Assembly: GCA_947484295.1 (NCBI GenBank)
Contig: CANKOW010000006.1
Coordinates: 1 to 38,402 of the forward strand
Direction of reading: 5' to 3'
Source: Alcaligenaceae bacterium
GTDB taxonomy: Bacteria > Pseudomonadota > Gammaproteobacteria > Burkholderiales > Burkholderiaceae_B
DNA: 38,402 nucleotides
This document shows positions 1 to 9,473 of this stretch, piece by piece. Numbering within the stretch: the stretch's first letter is position 1; the number at the start of each line of letters is the position of its first letter. A program made the translations under genes and the position numbers. The notes beneath the pieces were generated by a model. It had not been told where the DNA came from. It was given only the letters and a program-made list of their open reading frames with translations, and made no database searches.

Positions 1-1764
1 GCGGGTGTCTTTAGCCCAGCCGGTGTTCAAGATTAGGGCCGTGGTGGTGTCGCCGTAGCTGCGCACATACTCTCGGTAAGCTAAAGGTGAATTGTCGTAT
101 AAGCCAATCGTGTTGCGTTCGACGTTGGCACCGCCGTAGATGCGATCAAATTCAGAAATTGGCACACCAAAGCTTAAGCCTGCGCCAGCGGTCGTCACCT
201 GATACATGCCCGGGTTATTCGAGTAGGGCGTCATCGTGCGATAGTAGACCGAAGTCGTTCGGCTGATACCGTCGTTGGTAAAGTACGGATCGGTATGCGC
301 CAGCACCGCTGAACGGTTATACAAGCTTGTGTTCAAGTTGAGCGTTAGGTTTGTGCCACTACCGAAGACGTTATCTTCAGTGATACCCGCAGTTAAAATC
401 ACGCCGTCTACCTGGCCGTAACCCACACCTAAATTGATCATACCGGTGGGTTTTTCAGCCACGGTTATGTTGACATCAACCTGATCGGGTGAGTTGGGCA
501 CGGGCTCAGTTGTTAACTTCACGTCTTTAAAATAACCAAGGCGATCAAGCCGGTCGCGCGAAAGCTTAAGCTTGCCAGAATCGTACCAGGAAGCCTCAGG
601 TTGACGCAGTTCGCGCCGCACGACTTCGTCGCGCGTGCGGTGGTTACCCGTGATTTGAATTTTTCGAACATACACGCGCCGACTCGGATCGACGTAAAAC
701 GTCAGATCTGCAGTCTGGGCTTCGCGGTTTAAGATTGGATTTGGATTGACGTTTGCGAAGGCGTAGCCCAAATTACCCAGGTAGTCAGTGATACTTTTGG
801 CTGTTGCGTTTGTCTTTTCACCCGAAAAAGTTTCGCCAGCTTTGACTTGCACCAATGCATTGACTTCGGCCTCTAGCCCAAGCAAGTTGCCAGCCAAGTT
901 TACACTATTAACTTTATAAGGCTTACCTTCACTGATGGTCAGGGTAATGAAAATATCTTTACGGTCGCCCGAGATTGTTACCTGAGGTGGCTCGGCTTTG
1001 TACTCAAGATAACCACGATCGAGGTAAAAGGATCGTAAGGTCTCGAGATCGCGCTCGAGCTTTTCGCGGGAGTACTTGTCACTATCGGTGTACCAAGACA
1101 GCCAGCCTGGGGTTGTCATCTTGAACAGACCAAGCAAATTACTTTCAGTAAAGGCTGCGCTACCAACAATTTTAATGTCGCGAATTCGGGCGACTCCACC
1201 CTCATACACGTCAAAATTTATGCCTACGCGATTGCGTGGAAGTGGCGTGACCGTCGAGGTGATTTCAGCAGAGTATTTGCCTTTAGTCAGATATTGCTGA
1301 CGCAATTCAAATTCGGCTTGCTCGAGCATTGACTGGTCAAAAACTCGCCCCTCGCCAAAGCCGATCTGACGCAAAGTATCTGTGATGTTTTTGGGCTCAA
1401 ACTCACGCATCCCCGAAAAAGACAGCGACGCGATCGTGGCGCGCTCTTGTACGACCACCACAACCAAGCGATTAGACGTTTCAATGCGCACATCAGAGAA
1501 CAAACCTGTTGCGTACAAGCGGCGAACAGCCTCAGTCGCCAGCGCATCAGTAAATTGCTGACCGACTTTGACAGGAAGCTGTGCGAAGACAGTACCCGCT
1601 TCGGTGCGTTGAATGCCTTCGACGCGAATATCGCTGACAATAAAAGGCGTAAAGGCGTTGGCTGTTAAGGGGCTTGCCAGACAAAGCAGCACCAGTGCCC
1701 GCACAAAGTGGGTTGACCACAGTTGCCGACAACGGGCACGAAAACAATCCAAGCTGACGGGCAT
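1..1764 (-). CDS. bamA: Outer membrane protein assembly factor BamA (partial, C-terminal barrel cut off)
   Basis: Central subunit of the BAM complex, which folds and inserts beta-barrel proteins into the outer membrane. The frame is open from an ATG at 1764 to the left edge, giving 588 codons without a stop; the family is usually about 770-800 residues, so part of the barrel lies outside the window. A signal peptide is visible: basic start, hydrophobic stretch ALVLLCLASPLTANA, then mature FTPFIV. Repeated POTRA domains follow (residues about 40-440), with typical segments such as DIRVEGIQRTEAGTVF near the start and KIQITGNHRTRDEVVRRELR in the last POTRA. The barrel begins around GVGYGQVDG. 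It lies 70 bases downstream of rseP in the same direction, the usual order in proteobacteria. I am confident of the family; the exact start could differ slightly because no strong ribosome binding site is visible. Confidence 0.96.
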   Translation of the reverse strand, partial: MPVSLDCFRARCRQLWSTHFVRALVLLCLASPLTANAFTPFIVSDIRVEGIQRTEAGTVFAQLPVKVGQQFTDALATEAVRRLYATGLFSDVRIETSNRLVVVVVQERATIASLSFSGMREFEPKNITDTLRQIGFGEGRVFDQSMLEQAEFELRQQYLTKGKYSAEITSTVTPLPRNRVGINFDVYEGGVARIRDIKIVGSAAFTESNLLGLFKMTTPGWLSWYTDSDKYSREKLERDLETLRSFYLDRGYLEYKAEPPQVTISGDRKDIFITLTISEGKPYKVNSVNLAGNLLGLEAEVNALVQVKAGETFSGEKTNATAKSITDYLGNLGYAFANVNPNPILNREAQTADLTFYVDPSRRVYVRKIQITGNHRTRDEVVRRELRQPEASWYDSGKLKLSRDRLDRLGYFKDVKLTTEPVPNSPDQVDVNITVAEKPTGMINLGVGYGQVDGVILTAGITEDNVFGSGTNLTLNLNTSLYNRSAVLAHTDPYFTNDGISRTTSVYYRTMTPYSNNPGMYQVTTAGAGLSFGVPISEFDRIYGGANVERNTIGLYDNSPLAYREYVRSYGDTTTALILNTGWAKDTR

Positions 1765-1834
1765 TCTGAACAATCCTTGAAACAAGCTAACGGTCATAAA
1801 TAGAAATAACGCACAATTTTAAGGCAGAAAAGAC

Positions 1835-3178
1835 CTAAGTAAAAATGCGCACGAGGTCATTGAAGAGGGCAACGACCATCAAGCCGGCCAATACTGCCAT
1901 GCCAGCCCTTTGCCCCCAGTCGACCGAGCGAACTGAAGGTGGACTACCACGTATGATTTCAACTAGATAGTACAGCAGATGCCCCCCGTCTAGCATGGGA
2001 ATTGGGAGTAAATTCAGTACGCCCAGACTGACGCTCACTAGCGCCAAAAACGAAATATAAGCGGCCCACCCAATTCGCGCAGTTTGCCCCGCATAATCCG
2101 CAATTGTGACCGGTCCGCTGATGTTTTTAATTGAAACTTCGCCAGTCAGCATTTTTCCCATCATTTTGAGCGAAAACCAGGCCGTATCGAAGGTTTTAGT
2201 CGCACCCAGCCAGACACTTTCGATCAAGCCATAACTGACGTCTACGGTTGGCAGATTGCCGCCTAATTGAAACCCGGCACGGCCAACGACTTTACCGGTT
2301 TCTAGCGTCACAGCCGCCGGGGTCAACGAGATCTGCCTGATCTGGCCGTCTCGCTCAACTTCTAGTGCAAGCGGCTGATTGGCGTGCGCCTGAATGATAC
2401 GAATCACCTGCGCCACGTCTGGCTTGCGCTCGCCATCAATGGAAACGATCAAATCATTCACTGCAAGGCCGGCCGCCTGGGCCACGCTCGACTCGACCAC
2501 TAAACGGATTTGTGGCGTCGCACCGCCTACCGCCAGGCCCAACCTGCGTATCGGGTCTTCACTAGTGGGATCGGCCGCGACCGGAATCTCAAGCATGCGA
2601 GTCAACGGGCTTCCGGCACGCTCAAACGCGATCTCAACCTGCCCACCATCCGCAGCTAACTGCAGCAACGCCCACCGCACCTGCGGCCACGAGGCCACCG
2701 CCTGTTGGTTCACCGCAGTAATTTGGTCGCCGCCTTGCAGGCCTGCCACCGCGGCCGCCGTGGCTGCGGGTGGTTTAGACAAAATGGCCGCGGGTTCTTG
2801 CGTACCCACCAAGTTAATCAAGGCGTAAAACGCGACTGCTAGCAGCAAATTGAAAATTGGGCCAGCCGCCACGATCGCAAAGCGCTTACCAACCGGTTGC
2901 GCCTGAAAACTTTGCGGGTGTTGGTGAATTTGGGTCTGCCTCCCACTGGCGTCTTGCGGCTCTTCGTCAAGCATCTTGACGTAGCCGCCTAAGGGTAGCG
3001 CCGAAAGCACCCACTCTGTACCGTGACGATCGACACGCTTGAGCAAAACTTTTCCAAAGCCCAGCGAAAAACGCAAGACTTTGACGCCACACCAGCGTGC
3101 CACCCAGTAATGACCGAGCTCATGGAAAGTAATCAGGATACCCAGGGCCACCAGAAACGCGAGCAAGGTGAAAAGCAT
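1835..3178 (-). CDS. rseP: Site-2 zinc protease RseP
   Basis: Inner-membrane intramembrane metalloprotease that cleaves anti-sigma factors such as RseA after DegS and clears remnant signal peptides. The 447-residue length fits the family (about 450). The zinc-binding HExxH motif is at residues 19-23 (HELGH) inside the first membrane segment. LGGYVKMLDE follows in the loop. Two PDZ regions span roughly residues 115-290; the second contains VAQAAGLAVNDLIVSIDGE. The third metal ligand lies in the conserved PIPMLDGGH motif near residue 400, followed by the last membrane segment. It sits between dxr and bamA, the standard order, consistent with a shared envelope-biogenesis transcript. Nothing is missing or broken. 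Confidence 0.97.
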   Translation of the reverse strand: MLFTLLAFLVALGILITFHELGHYWVARWCGVKVLRFSLGFGKVLLKRVDRHGTEWVLSALPLGGYVKMLDEEPQDASGRQTQIHQHPQSFQAQPVGKRFAIVAAGPIFNLLLAVAFYALINLVGTQEPAAILSKPPAATAAAVAGLQGGDQITAVNQQAVASWPQVRWALLQLAADGGQVEIAFERAGSPLTRMLEIPVAADPTSEDPIRRLGLAVGGATPQIRLVVESSVAQAAGLAVNDLIVSIDGERKPDVAQVIRIIQAHANQPLALEVERDGQIRQISLTPAAVTLETGKVVGRAGFQLGGNLPTVDVSYGLIESVWLGATKTFDTAWFSLKMMGKMLTGEVSIKNISGPVTIADYAGQTARIGWAAYISFLALVSVSLGVLNLLPIPMLDGGHLLYYLVEIIRGSPPSVRSVDWGQRAGMAVLAGLMVVALFNDLVRIFT

Positions 3179-3209
3179 ATTTCTCTTTTTGAAAACAACG
3201 CGACTGTCG

Positions 3210-4409
3210 TTAATCCAATGCCGCGCGACGCGCGGCCTGGCGGGATAATTCGTCTAGTTCAATGATATCGTCTAAAGAAGACAAACTGGCTTCAGGCTGC
3301 CCCATTTGCCAGTTTAAAGTGGCTTCGATCACTTGTGCAATCTTGGTGTACCCAAGTCGCTTATCAAGAAAGGCTGCAACCGCCACTTCGTTGGCGGCAT
3401 TCAAGGCAATGCACGCGCCCTGCCCGGCCTTTAAAGCCTCAAACGACAAGGCCAAACACGGCAACTGCTTCAGATCCGGCTGAGCAAAATCCAGCCGCCC
3501 GGCCAGAGCGAGGTCGAGCATCCCCACCCCTGAGCTGATGCGCTCTGGGAACCCTAAACCGTAGGCAATTGGCGTACGCATATCGGGCTGACCCAACTGC
3601 GCAAGCACAGAACCATCTTCATATTCAACCATCGAATGCACCACGCTTTGCGGGTGAATCACGACGCTAATCCGCTCAGCGGGCATGGCAAACAAATGAC
3701 GTGCCTCAATGACCTCAAGGCCTTTGTTCAACATCGTGGCCGAATCAACAGAGATTTTTCTGCCCATGCTCCAATTCGGGTGTGCACAGGCTTGTTCTGG
3801 GGTGACGTGCGCAAGCTCGGCCCAGCGCTGGTTGCGAAACGGCCCACCCGAGGCGGTAAGCACGAGGCGCCGCACCCCCGCTGCGGGGCCTGCTGGCGCA
3901 CTGGCCCGATCATGATGCGGTAAGCATTGAAAAATTGCGTTGTGTTCGCTATCAATGGGCAAGAGCTCGGCCCCAGAGGCACGCACTGCGGCCATAAAGA
4001 GCGAGCCCGCGGCAACCAAGGCCTCTTTGTTCGCCAGTAGCACTCGCTTGCCTGCCTGTGCCGCGGCGAGCGCAGCGGGCAGGCCCGCCGAACCAACAAT
4101 GGCAGCCATGACGGCCTCGCTGGCCGGATCGCTCGCCACCTCAACCAAAGCCTGAGCCCCGACACGAATATCAGGGCGCTTGGGCGCATCACCCCAGGCC
4201 GTTTTAAAGCGCTCAGCCGCTACTGCGGTAGGCACAGCGACAGCAACGGCCTTTGACTCGAACGCTTGCTTGGCTAAAAGATCCATCCGACTGTGAGCAG
4301 TCAGGGTGTGCACGGCAAAACGCTCGGGGTGTCGGGCAATCACATCCAAGGTGTTGTGACCAATCGAGCCAGTCGAGCCCAAAATGGTGACATGCGTTGG
4401 GGTTACCAT
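3210..4409 (-). CDS. dxr: 1-deoxy-D-xylulose 5-phosphate reductoisomerase
   Basis: Converts 1-deoxy-D-xylulose 5-phosphate to 2-C-methyl-D-erythritol 4-phosphate with NADPH, the committed step of the non-mevalonate isoprenoid pathway in the cytoplasm. The N-terminal nucleotide motif ILGSTGSIG is at about residues 9-17. Metal and substrate residues are in [11 protein letters not shown] (Asp153, Glu155). [34 protein letters not shown] and [17 protein letters not shown] are all present. I prefer the ATG at 4409 (399 residues), which overlaps the cdsA stop by 7 bases and suggests translational coupling. A GTG at 4418 would add MAH and cannot be excluded. Its product feeds the isoprenoid chain that the neighbouring uppS elongates. 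Confidence 0.97.
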   Translation of the reverse strand: MVTPTHVTILGSTGSIGHNTLDVIARHPERFAVHTLTAHSRMDLLAKQAFESKAVAVAVPTAVAAERFKTAWGDAPKRPDIRVGAQALVEVASDPASEAVMAAIVGSAGLPAALAAAQAGKRVLLANKEALVAAGSLFMAAVRASGAELLPIDSEHNAIFQCLPHHDRASAPAGPAAGVRRLVLTASGGPFRNQRWAELAHVTPEQACAHPNWSMGRKISVDSATMLNKGLEVIEARHLFAMPAERISVVIHPQSVVHSMVEYEDGSVLAQLGQPDMRTPIAYGLGFPERISSGVGMLDLALAGRLDFAQPDLKQLPCLALSFEALKAGQGACIALNAANEVAVAAFLDKRLGYTKIAQVIEATLNWQMGQPEASLSSLDDIIELDELSRQAARRAALD

Positions 4410-5245
4410 GTGCGCCACTCGATGAGAAAAAAGCCCAGCGGAACAACCGCTACCACGGCATCAATCCGATCGTAGACGCCACCATGACCTGGCAACAACT
4501 GACTAGAATCTTTAACTCCGGCGCGGCGCTTGAGCAACGACTCGTACAAATCGCCCGCAATTGAGAATATTGCCAACAATACGCCAGTGCTCAGTAGAGC
4601 AAGCCAAGATCCCTGTAACAACAAGCTTGAGGCAAACGTTTGAGACCACTGGGTAGAAATCGCTAACCAGGCCAACACGCCTACTACCCCCGCACAAGCT
4701 CCTTCAAAAGTTTTACCGGGGCTAATACTAGGGGCTAATTTTCGACGGCCAAAGGCTCGGCCCGCAAAATAGGCCGCGATATCCGCCACCCAGACCACAA
4801 TCAACAATGAGACTACAAATAACGCGCCGCGCTGCAGATACCAGTAGGACAGAGCTCCCCACGTGGCAAGCAAAGTCACCACTGCGGCGAAACTGTTTGC
4901 CAGACGATACGTAGGCACCGTCACCTGTGCACGCCATAGGGCAGGCAACAACAGCGCGATCCAGAGAAAAATGGCTAAACAAACAATGCTTTGCAAAATG
5001 ATCAGCGGCTTGAGCTGACCGTCAATCCAACGGTTGGCTTGCCAAACCGACACCACAAACAAAACGAAGGCGCCGACCGGGGCCCAGACACTCCGTGGCC
5101 CGAGGGTCAGTCGTAACCATTCAAAGCCGGCAAGAGCACAGGTCAATGCCAAAAATAATAAGAAGGGCCACGGCGATGTCGCTGCTACGACTAAGGCCAA
5201 CACACCTAGAAGGACAACTGCCGTGATGATTCTTTGCTTGAGCAT
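4403..5245 (-). CDS. cdsA: Phosphatidate cytidylyltransferase
   Basis: Inner-membrane enzyme that makes CDP-diacylglycerol from CTP and phosphatidic acid, the branch point of phospholipid synthesis. With the ATG at 5245 (protein starting [14 protein letters not shown]) it is 280 residues, close to the usual size. The frame is open upstream to 5320, but that would run 70 bases into uppS; the chosen start leaves a 5-base gap after the uppS stop. About eight hydrophobic segments are visible. The family signature near the C-terminus is intact: [14 protein letters not shown] followed by [12 protein letters not shown]. It overlaps dxr by a few bases and is clearly part of the same operon. Confidence 0.96.
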   Translation of the reverse strand: MLKQRIITAVVLLGVLALVVAATSPWPFLLFLALTCALAGFEWLRLTLGPRSVWAPVGAFVLFVVSVWQANRWIDGQLKPLIILQSIVCLAIFLWIALLLPALWRAQVTVPTYRLANSFAAVVTLLATWGALSYWYLQRGALFVVSLLIVVWVADIAAYFAGRAFGRRKLAPSISPGKTFEGACAGVVGVLAWLAISTQWSQTFASSLLLQGSWLALLSTGVLLAIFSIAGDLYESLLKRRAGVKDSSQLLPGHGGVYDRIDAVVAVVPLGFFLIEWRTW

Positions 5246-5250
5246 GCCCG

Positions 5251-6015
5251 TCAGCTTGCTGTCACGGCATGGACTTGCGCGCTGGTTCTGCCAAATCTGC
5301 GCTCGCGGGTGCGATACCACTCAAACGATTGATGCAGCTCGGGCTCACCAAAGTCGGGCCAGTAGCACTCGGTAAAGTACAGCTCTGTGTAGGCCATCTG
5401 CCAGATCAAGAAATTTGAAATGCGTTGCTCGCCGCCGGTGCGTATAAACAAATCGGGCTCGGGCGCCCACGCCATAGATAAATAAGGGGCAAGGCTTGTT
5501 TCGTCGAGGCCAGACGGATCTGCCGCTAGGTCGGGACGCGCGTGCAGCAAAGCTCGGGTCGCTTGAAGGATATCCCACCGCCCGCCGTAATTAGCAGCGA
5601 TCGTCAGGTGCAGCTTGTCGTTGTGCGCAGTTTTTTGTTGCGCCTGGGCAATTAACTCTTGGAGCTTAGGCTCGAAGGCCGATAAGTCACCGACGACATG
5701 CAGACGAACGCCCTGATCTTGTAAGCGTGCAACCTCACGCTCGAGCGCCTGCACAAACAGCCGCATCAGCAACGAAACCTCTTCGGCCGGGCGACGCCAA
5801 TTTTCAGAGCTGAACGCAAAGAGGGTGAGATACTTGACCCCAGCAGCACCACAGGTTTCTACCGCGCGACGTACCGACTGAACCCCTTTTGCATGGCCCG
5901 CAGTACGGGGCAATAAGCGTGCGTGTGCCCAGCGGCCATTACCGTCCATGACAATTGCCACATGCGATGGGATCGCACCCGTAACAGGGATTTGGCGGGT
6001 TGAGCTGATGGCCAT
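5251..6015 (-). CDS. uppS: Undecaprenyl diphosphate synthase (cis-prenyltransferase)
   Basis: Adds isopentenyl units in cis to farnesyl diphosphate to make undecaprenyl diphosphate, the lipid carrier for peptidoglycan and other wall polymers. The protein is 254 residues. The catalytic motif [10 protein letters not shown] carries Asp24; [14 protein letters not shown] and the C-terminal [15 protein letters not shown] and [14 protein letters not shown] motifs are all present. It lies 12 bases after frr and 5 bases before cdsA on the same strand, so co-expression is likely. Nothing unusual is seen. Confidence 0.97.
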   Translation of the reverse strand: MAISSTRQIPVTGAIPSHVAIVMDGNGRWAHARLLPRTAGHAKGVQSVRRAVETCGAAGVKYLTLFAFSSENWRRPAEEVSLLMRLFVQALEREVARLQDQGVRLHVVGDLSAFEPKLQELIAQAQQKTAHNDKLHLTIAANYGGRWDILQATRALLHARPDLAADPSGLDETSLAPYLSMAWAPEPDLFIRTGGEQRISNFLIWQMAYTELYFTECYWPDFGEPELHQSFEWYRTRERRFGRTSAQVHAVTAS

Positions 6016-6027
6016 GTCAGGGGCGGC

Positions 6028-6588
6028 CTAAACCGTCAGGATCTCGGCTTCTTTTTGTGCAACCATCTTGTCGATCTCAATCACGCAACGATCTGTCAAC
6101 TTTTGCACGACGTCTTGTGCACGTCGCTCGTCGTCTTCTGAAATTTCTTTGTCTTTAATAAGTTTCTTAAAAGATTCGTTCGAATCACGGCGCAAGTTAC
6201 GCACAGCGATTTTGGCGTCTTCGCCTTCTGATTTGACGACTTTATTCAAATCGCGGCGTCGCTCTTCAGTCAGTGCTGGCATCGGCACACGAATGCTATC
6301 GCCCATCCCGATCGGGTTTAAGCCGAGATCCGAATCCCGAATCGCCTTCTCGACAGCGCCCGACATGTTTTTTTCCCAGACCTGCACGCTTAAGGTGCGA
6401 GCATCCATCAAATTGACGTTGGCCACTTGAGAGATAGGCACCGGCGAGCCGTAATACTCGACTTGCACATGATCAAGAATGCCAGGGTGTGCCCGGCCGG
6501 TACGAATTTTTGCCAGATTCGTTTTAAGCTGTTCAAGCGACTTAGCCATACGGCCTTGAGCAGAGGCTTGAATATCTGCAATACTCAT
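6028..6588 (-). CDS. frr: Ribosome recycling factor
   Basis: Works with EF-G to split the post-termination ribosome. The 186-residue length is typical. Conserved segments include [39 protein letters not shown] and the acidic/basic helix region ending near [15 protein letters not shown]. The start is well supported: a purine-rich AAAGGAAA sequence lies just upstream of the ATG at 6588. It follows pyrH by 10 bases on the same strand, the standard pyrH-frr pair. Confidence 0.97.
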   Translation of the reverse strand: MSIADIQASAQGRMAKSLEQLKTNLAKIRTGRAHPGILDHVQVEYYGSPVPISQVANVNLMDARTLSVQVWEKNMSGAVEKAIRDSDLGLNPIGMGDSIRVPMPALTEERRRDLNKVVKSEGEDAKIAVRNLRRDSNESFKKLIKDKEISEDDERRAQDVVQKLTDRCVIEIDKMVAQKEAEILTV

Positions 6589-6598
6589 TGCGTTTCCT

Positions 6599-7315
6599 TT
6601 AAACGTGAACCAACGTGCCTTCGTCTTCTCCGCTGACCGCCCGTTTTAGTGCGCCAGGTTTGTTGATCGAAAACACTCTGATCGGTAATTTTTGATCGCG
6701 GCACAAGGCGAATGCTGTGGCATCCATCACTTCAAGCCGCCGATTAATCACTTCGTCAAAACTAATACGGTTGTACCGCGTTGCCGAGGAGTCCTTGTTT
6801 GGGTCAGCACTATAAATGCCATCCACCTTAGTCGCTTTTAAAACGATTTCGGCACCGATTTCGGCACCCCGCAAAGAGGCGGCCGTATCGGTGGTGAAAA
6901 ATGGATTACCCGTACCCGCAGCAAATACAACGACTTTGCCTTCTTCAAGATACCTGAGGGCTTTTGGGCGAATATAGGGTTCGACGACCTGCTCAATGTT
7001 CAGGGCCGATTGCACCCGAGCATCAACACCGCGGTGCTTTAAAGCATCTTGCAAAGCCAAGGCATTCATGACCGTCGCCATCATCCCCATGTAATCCGCC
7101 GTCGCCCGGTCCATCCCTTGGGCACCCGGGGCCACACCGCGAAAAATATTACCGCCACCAATCACAATCGCTAACTGCACCCCCATCGACACAACCTCAG
7201 CGACTTCTTCGGTCATGCGCATAATGGTGGCACGGTTGATGCCAAAAGCATCGTCGCCCATCAACGCTTCACCGGAAAGTTTAAGAAGAACTCTTTTGTG
7301 CATTCGGGTGGCCAT
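6599..7315 (-). CDS. pyrH: UMP kinase
   Basis: Phosphorylates UMP to UDP with ATP in pyrimidine nucleotide synthesis; a cytoplasmic hexamer of the amino acid kinase family. With the ATG at 7315 ([18 protein letters not shown]) the protein is 238 residues, near the usual length. The frame is open upstream to 7360, but those 15 residues have no family counterpart and run into the tsf-pyrH hairpin. Motifs are [34 protein letters not shown] and SADPNKD. It follows tsf by about 88 bases containing a hairpin at 7358-7396 and may also have its own promoter there. Confidence 0.96.
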   Translation of the reverse strand: MATRMHKRVLLKLSGEALMGDDAFGINRATIMRMTEEVAEVVSMGVQLAIVIGGGNIFRGVAPGAQGMDRATADYMGMMATVMNALALQDALKHRGVDARVQSALNIEQVVEPYIRPKALRYLEEGKVVVFAAGTGNPFFTTDTAASLRGAEIGAEIVLKATKVDGIYSADPNKDSSATRYNRISFDEVINRRLEVMDATAFALCRDQKLPIRVFSINKPGALKRAVSGEDEGTLVHV

Positions 7316-7357
7316 GATCCAGGATTCCGGAGGGTTAAACACGTGAAAAGTGTACGA

Positions 7358-7396
7358 CAAACCAAGGTAAATCGTGAGGTGCTACCTTGGTTTTTT
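7358..7396. terminator. Hairpin between tsf and pyrH, possible bidirectional or partial terminator
   Basis: An 11-bp perfect stem AAACCAAGGTA / TACCTTGGTTT with a 13-base loop lies just after the tsf stop. On the plus strand it is followed by six T residues. In the tsf direction only three T residues follow, so it would be a weak terminator or attenuator there. No plus-strand gene ends here. Confidence 0.45.
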
Positions 7397-7403
7397 CACA
7401 AAA

Positions 7404-8282
7404 CTAAGCGTTTCCGGCAGCTGCTGCAGCAACTTCAGCGGCAAAATCCATCGTTTTCTTTTCGATGCCTTCGCCCACAACAAAAAGTGAAAAACCAGCA
7501 ATGGTTGCAGATTTCTCTTTAAGCATTTGGGCCACGGTCTGTTTGTCATTTTTGACAAAAGGTTGCGATAAAAGCGCAACTTCTTTCAAAAACTTCTGAA
7601 CTGAACCTTCAACCATCTTTTCGACGATTTCTGCGGGCTTGCCCGACTCGGCAGCCTTGAGGCGGGCAACTGAACGTTCGGTTTCTTTGTCGGCTTCAGG
7701 TACGCCGGATTCGTCTAGGGCCCGGGGCTTGGTTGCGGCGATATGCATCGCCAGGTCTTTACCCACTTCGTCGGCACCCGAAAACTCAACTAGCACACCG
7801 ATTCGACCGCTGTGTACATAGCTGGCAAGCTTGTTGGCTGTGGTGTAGCGCTTAAATCTGCGAACCGAAATGTTTTCACCAATTTTACCGACTAACGCAG
7901 CGCGCACCGATTCAACTGTGCCGGCACCAAGGTTGGCCGCTGACAGCGCCGCAACATCGGCGTAGTCGTTAGCAGAGACTTGTTTAGCCAAGTCTGCAAC
8001 AAAGGCAACGAAATCATCATTTTTTGCAACAAAATCAGTCTCGCAGTTCACTTCAAGGACGGCGCCGTGTTTGGCATCAGCCGAGATGAACAAGCCAATC
8101 AGGCCCTCGGCCGTGACGCGACCCGACGCTTTGCTGGCTTTGCTGCCAAGCTTGACACGTAAAATCTCTTCGGCACGCGCCATGTCTCCGGCTGCTTCTG
8201 TCAGAGCGCGCTTGCACTCCATCATGGGTGCGTCGGTTTTTTCGCGCAACTCTTTAACCATTGCGGCAGTAATTTCAGCCAT
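7404..8282 (-). CDS. tsf: Translation elongation factor Ts
   Basis: Guanine nucleotide exchange factor that regenerates EF-Tu-GTP. The 292-residue length is typical. The family N-terminal domain ([16 protein letters not shown]) is followed by the contact motif [12 protein letters not shown] (Thr16-Asp17 onward). The second signature [16 protein letters not shown] is in the core domain. A GGAG ribosome binding site precedes the ATG at 8282. It follows rpsB by 92 bases that fold into two hairpins, an arrangement often linked to unequal expression of the two genes. Confidence 0.97.
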   Translation of the reverse strand: MAEITAAMVKELREKTDAPMMECKRALTEAAGDMARAEEILRVKLGSKASKASGRVTAEGLIGLFISADAKHGAVLEVNCETDFVAKNDDFVAFVADLAKQVSANDYADVAALSAANLGAGTVESVRAALVGKIGENISVRRFKRYTTANKLASYVHSGRIGVLVEFSGADEVGKDLAMHIAATKPRALDESGVPEADKETERSVARLKAAESGKPAEIVEKMVEGSVQKFLKEVALLSQPFVKNDKQTVAQMLKEKSATIAGFSLFVVGEGIEKKTMDFAAEVAAAAAGNA

Positions 8283-8305
8283 GTTTGCTCCAAGATTAGT
8301 AAGAG

Positions 8306-8331
8306 GCGCCCTGACGCGTTGTCAGAGGCGC
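8306..8331 (-). promoter_or_regulatory. Stem-loop in rpsB-tsf spacer (proximal to tsf)
   Basis: The arms GCGCC-T-CTGAC and GTCAGGGCGC pair over 10 bp with one bulged T and a 5-base loop. It lies about 23 bases upstream of the tsf start. It is followed in the transcript by CTCTTACT, not a true T run, so read-through should be substantial. Attenuator or mRNA processing signal is an inference. Confidence 0.5.
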
Positions 8332-8340
8332 ACTATGACA

Positions 8341-8365
8341 GTGCCCGGCACACAGGCGAGGGCAC
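8341..8365 (-). promoter_or_regulatory. Stem-loop in rpsB-tsf spacer (proximal to rpsB)
   Basis: Arms GTGCCC and GGGCAC form a 6-bp GC-rich stem around a 13-base loop, starting 9 bases after the rpsB stop. With the neighbouring stem-loop it fills most of the spacer. It could protect the rpsB 3' end or partly terminate transcription. Confidence 0.35.
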
Positions 8366-8374
8366 TAGAAAAAT

Positions 8375-9121
8375 TTACGCTTTTTCTTCAGCGACTTCGA
8401 CGAATTCTTCGCCAGAAGCGAATTCTTCAACGATGCCGTTCAGGCTTTGTGCGCGTCCTTCGAGTACGGCGTCAGCCATACCTTTTGCGTACAGTGCGAT
8501 AGCCTTGGCCGAGTCATCATTGCCAGGAATGATGTAATCGATGCCATCAGGTGAATGGTTGGTGTCGACCACAGCCACGACTGGGATACCCAAGGCTTGC
8601 GCCTCAAGGACAGCAATTTTGTGATAGCCAACGTCAATCATGAAAATGGCGCTAGGTAAGCCGTTCATGTCTTTAATGCCGCCGATCGACTTGTTCAGTT
8701 TGTCGAGCTCGCGCTGAAACATCAAGCCTTCTTTTTTGCTCATGCGCTCGGTACCGCCGTCAGCGATCATGATTTCCATGTCTTTTAAGCGTTTGATCGA
8801 GCTTTTGACGGTTTTGAAGTTTGTGAGCATGCCGCCCAACCAACGGCTGTCGACGAAAGGCATACCGGAACGGGTAGCTTCTTGTGCCACGAGTTCGCGC
8901 GCAGCGCGTTTTGTACCTACGAACAGAACGTTACCGCCCTTGGCCGCCACTGAACGCACGAATTTAGTTGCGTCGGTATAGTTAGCGACCGTTTTTTCGA
9001 GGTTGATAATATGAATTTTGTTGCGATGGCCAAAAATGAAAGGCGCCATCTTGGGGTTCCAGTAACGGGTTTGGTGACCGAAGTGCACACCCGCTTCTAA
9101 CATTTCACGCATTAACGACAT
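8375..9121 (-). CDS. rpsB: 30S ribosomal protein S2
   Basis: Small-subunit ribosomal protein needed for S1 binding and initiation. The 248-residue length fits. The protein begins [20 protein letters not shown], the classic S2 start, and contains [47 protein letters not shown] and [16 protein letters not shown]. It is the first gene of the leftward block, divergent from map as in enterobacteria. The long AT-rich leader upstream could hold its promoter and autoregulatory site, since S2 is known to repress rpsB-tsf in E. coli; I cannot identify the site here. Confidence 0.98.
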   Translation of the reverse strand: MSLMREMLEAGVHFGHQTRYWNPKMAPFIFGHRNKIHIINLEKTVANYTDATKFVRSVAAKGGNVLFVGTKRAARELVAQEATRSGMPFVDSRWLGGMLTNFKTVKSSIKRLKDMEIMIADGGTERMSKKEGLMFQRELDKLNKSIGGIKDMNGLPSAIFMIDVGYHKIAVLEAQALGIPVVAVVDTNHSPDGIDYIIPGNDDSAKAIALYAKGMADAVLEGRAQSLNGIVEEFASGEEFVEVAEEKA

Positions 9122-9146
9122 GATTTAAGGCTCCGAGGGTTAAGTC

Positions 9147-9386
9147 TTGTATTACGCCTGCACTGCTTTCTTGAAAGAAAATCAGCACCCTGGTGACGTA
9201 ACACGCGATTTGATCGTGTCTACTAAGCTGTTTGCATACCTAATGTCATGCAAAGTCGCAAAAGAAAACGACCTATGGGTTACTAAGTTATTTAAAGGCG
9301 AGTCAGACTGCACTAACCATGAGTACGTTTACTACATTGAGTGCGTTAAATACTTAAGTACGTTTACTCAAGAACTTATCGAGTAG
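9147..9386 (+). CDS. Doubtful small hypothetical protein, antisense to the rpsB leader
   Basis: An open frame of 79 codons starts at TTG 9147 with GAGGG about eight bases upstream. The translation is soluble-looking and ends in FTQELIE. After its TAG stop the same frame continues through two more 21-bp repeats encoding FTQELTK and FTQELTEF before TAA at 9432. I recognise no family. Against it: the TTG start, its position inside the rpsB promoter/leader region, and the ease with which an AT-rich 240-base stretch can stay open. It could be a gene relic or chance. Confidence 0.15.
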   Translation: MYYACTAFLKENQHPGDVTRDLIVSTKLFAYLMSCKVAKENDLWVTKLFKGESDCTNHEYVYYIECVKYLSTFTQELIE

Positions 9387-9428
9387 TTTACTCAAGAACT
9401 TACCAAGTTTACTCAAGAACTTACCGAG
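9363..9428. repeat. Three 21-bp tandem direct repeats
   Basis: Copies lie at 9363-9383, 9387-9407 and 9408-9428. Each reads TTTACTCAAGAACTTA followed by (T/C)C(G/A)AG. Copies 2 and 3 abut exactly; copies 1 and 2 are separated by TAG. The 21-bp period equals two helical turns, so identical faces align. The array is 40 bases upstream of the map -10 box and within the rpsB leader, suggesting a protein-binding array, though a simple slippage repeat is possible. Confidence 0.9.
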
Positions 9429-9467
9429 TTTTAAGGGGTTTTACCCCAACCAAAAATACAGTAAGTC

Positions 9468-9473
9468 TATAAT
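9468..9473 (+). promoter_or_regulatory. Consensus -10 box for map-glnD
   Basis: TATAAT lies 34 bases upstream of the map ATG. No good -35 hexamer sits 16-18 bases upstream (the sequence there is CCCCAAC), so the promoter may depend on an activator or on the repeat array just upstream. Confidence 0.45.

Noticed and set aside
2394-2828. Plus-strand open frame of 144 codons inside rseP
   Set aside because: Antisense to the PDZ region of RseP; Ala/Thr/Ser-rich shadow.
9363-9428. CRISPR array
   Set aside because: The repeats abut with no unique spacers of constant size, and no cas genes are present.
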